A stretch of DNA of 13,782 nt. Source: Suilimivivens sp964507235 (GTDB lineage: Bacteria > Bacillota > Clostridia > Lachnospirales > Lachnospiraceae). Made by a program: the position numbers and the translations under genes. Numbering within the stretch: the stretch's first letter is position 1; every line of letters starts with the position of its first letter. Below the pieces are notes generated by a model. It searched no databases. It saw nothing but the letters and a program-made list of their open reading frames with translations, and had not been told where the DNA came from. The stretch is from contig CAZDPE010000060.1 of assembly GCA_964507235.1 (NCBI GenBank), forward strand, positions 1-13,782, written 5' to 3'. Of the stretch, positions 12,949 through 13,782 are shown piece after piece.

Positions 12949-13782
12949 TTAAATCTTAATCTGAGTCCATTTTCCCTTTTTAAACCGCACTGAGGCGAAA
13001 ATAAAACGGGATACCTGATCTCCCAAAACTCCGAGCCATATCCCGATAATACCAAAACCCAGAACATAGCCACCCAGATACGATACTGCGGTACGAATCA
13101 ACGTCACACTGACAGTAGAAGCAATTGCAGTATAAAGAGTATCCCCCGCTCCCCTCAGGCATCCCATATATACTACCTGACTGATTTGGAAAACCACTAC
13201 AAGAATAATAACCCTCATAATATTTATACCGATTGCAACAATATTCTCTTCCTCAAAGAACAAACCATATAAGGGCCCTGCACCCACAAAATAGAGGACA
13301 GCAAGGCAAACCGATATAACAGCTCCAATCATTCTGCAGATACTTCCGAATTCCTTTGCCAGTTTTTCATCTCCGGCTCCCAGACTGCGTCCAATCAAAG
13401 CCACTGCCGCTGCCTGAAGTCCGTCCCCAAAGGAAAAAGACAAGCCCATAATATTCATGCCTACCTGATGGGCTGCCATAGCATCAGTACCCTGATGCGC
13501 CGCCATAACTGCGGTCAGCATGAACCCGACTCGCATTAAAATCTGCTCAAAAAATACGCTGTATCCTACTTTAATCAAATTTAAAAAGCTTGCTGCAGCA
13601 GGTTTAATTTTATTTGCCATAATATAAGGGATACTGATAAAACCATCCCTGTTCAAAATGGAAATAATACTCATAATACAAGCCACCACAGTCCCAAACA
13701 CAGTCGCTAAGGCTGCCCCCTGTATGCCAAGGGCAGGAAACCCAAAATGACCGTTAATCAGCAGATAGTTGAAAATAATATT
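12949..13782 (-). CDS. MATE-family multidrug/organic cation transporter (N-terminal part beyond right edge)
   Basis: The reverse strand is open from the right edge to a TAA at 12949-12951, giving 277 residues. The visible part is the second half of a MATE antiporter: NYLLINGHFGFPALGIQGAA at the left of the protein, then FFEQILMRVGFMLTAVMAAH, AAHQVGMNIMGLSFSFGDGL, ALIGRSLGAGDEKLA and MGCLRGAGDTLYT. Alternating hydrophobic segments continue to a basic tail (FKKGKWTQIKI). MATE proteins use sodium or proton gradients to export cationic compounds from the cytoplasm. The C-terminal half shows no damage, in contrast to its decayed neighbour downstream. The direction of transcription suggests MATE, MATE remnant and glycosylase share one transcript. 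The substrate cannot be inferred. Confidence 0.85.
   Translation of the reverse strand, partial: NIIFNYLLINGHFGFPALGIQGAALATVFGTVVACIMSIISILNRDGFISIPYIMANKIKPAAASFLNLIKVGYSVFFEQILMRVGFMLTAVMAAHQGTDAMAAHQVGMNIMGLSFSFGDGLQAAAVALIGRSLGAGDEKLAKEFGSICRMIGAVISVCLAVLYFVGAGPLYGLFFEEENIVAIGINIMRVIILVVVFQISQVVYMGCLRGAGDTLYTAIASTVSVTLIRTAVSYLGGYVLGFGIIGIWLGVLGDQVSRFIFASVRFKKGKWTQIKI

Overview
The window reads as chromosome from an anaerobic, low-GC Firmicute, most likely a Lachnospiraceae-type gut Clostridium. The basis is the gene content: a fused acyl-CoA dehydratase activase-like protein, a DUF4317 protein, a Lachnospiraceae-type rhomboid-like membrane protein, a Gram-positive type I signal peptidase and tandem MATE transporters. 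Shine-Dalgarno sites are strong and promoters are sigma-A-like with AT-rich spacers. I see no rRNA, tRNA, CRISPR array, insertion sequence or prophage gene.

Layout. 1-560 (minus): a rhomboid-like membrane protein, cut by the left edge. 561-868: its promoter and a leader packed with palindromes (five GCTTCGC cores, a near-identical 50-bp direct repeat, a perfect 22-bp inverted repeat, a cloverleaf-like fold). 871-1068: a good plus-strand promoter and a long leader with a GC-rich stem-loop. 1069-6518 (plus): a 1420-residue fusion of two ATPase/activase domains with two HgdB-like iron-sulfur domains, then a DUF4317 protein. 6531-9485 (minus): a probable operon read right to left: degenerate EAL plus HDOD protein, an intergenic 19-bp stem-loop, a membrane-anchored hypothetical protein, signal peptidase I, the gutted remains of a GNAT acetyltransferase, and a 76-residue conserved small protein. 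9754-10044 (minus): an ArsC/Spx-type gene without its N-terminus, abutting at about 10045 a GmhA-type sugar-phosphate isomerase (plus) without its start codon. A ROK kinase follows the isomerase. 11636-12451 (minus): an OGG-type 8-oxoguanine DNA glycosylase. 12478-12940 (minus): a MATE gene with two internal deletions. 12949 to the right edge (minus): the C-terminal part of an apparently intact MATE transporter.

How the genes fit. The activase fusion looks like a single-chain ATP-driven low-potential reductase: the ATPase domains would push electrons into iron-sulfur domains of the 2-hydroxyacyl-CoA dehydratase/double-cubane type. The isomerase and ROK kinase look like a sugar-phosphate pair. 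The minus-strand operon mixes signalling and envelope functions without an obvious common pathway.

The most striking features are (a) the fused reductase, (b) the palindrome cluster in the leader of the rhomboid-like gene, and (c) repeated deletion scars (GNAT remnant, ArsC/GmhA junction, MATE remnant), which point to ongoing gene loss by deletion. I did not find a clear new defence or mobile system.
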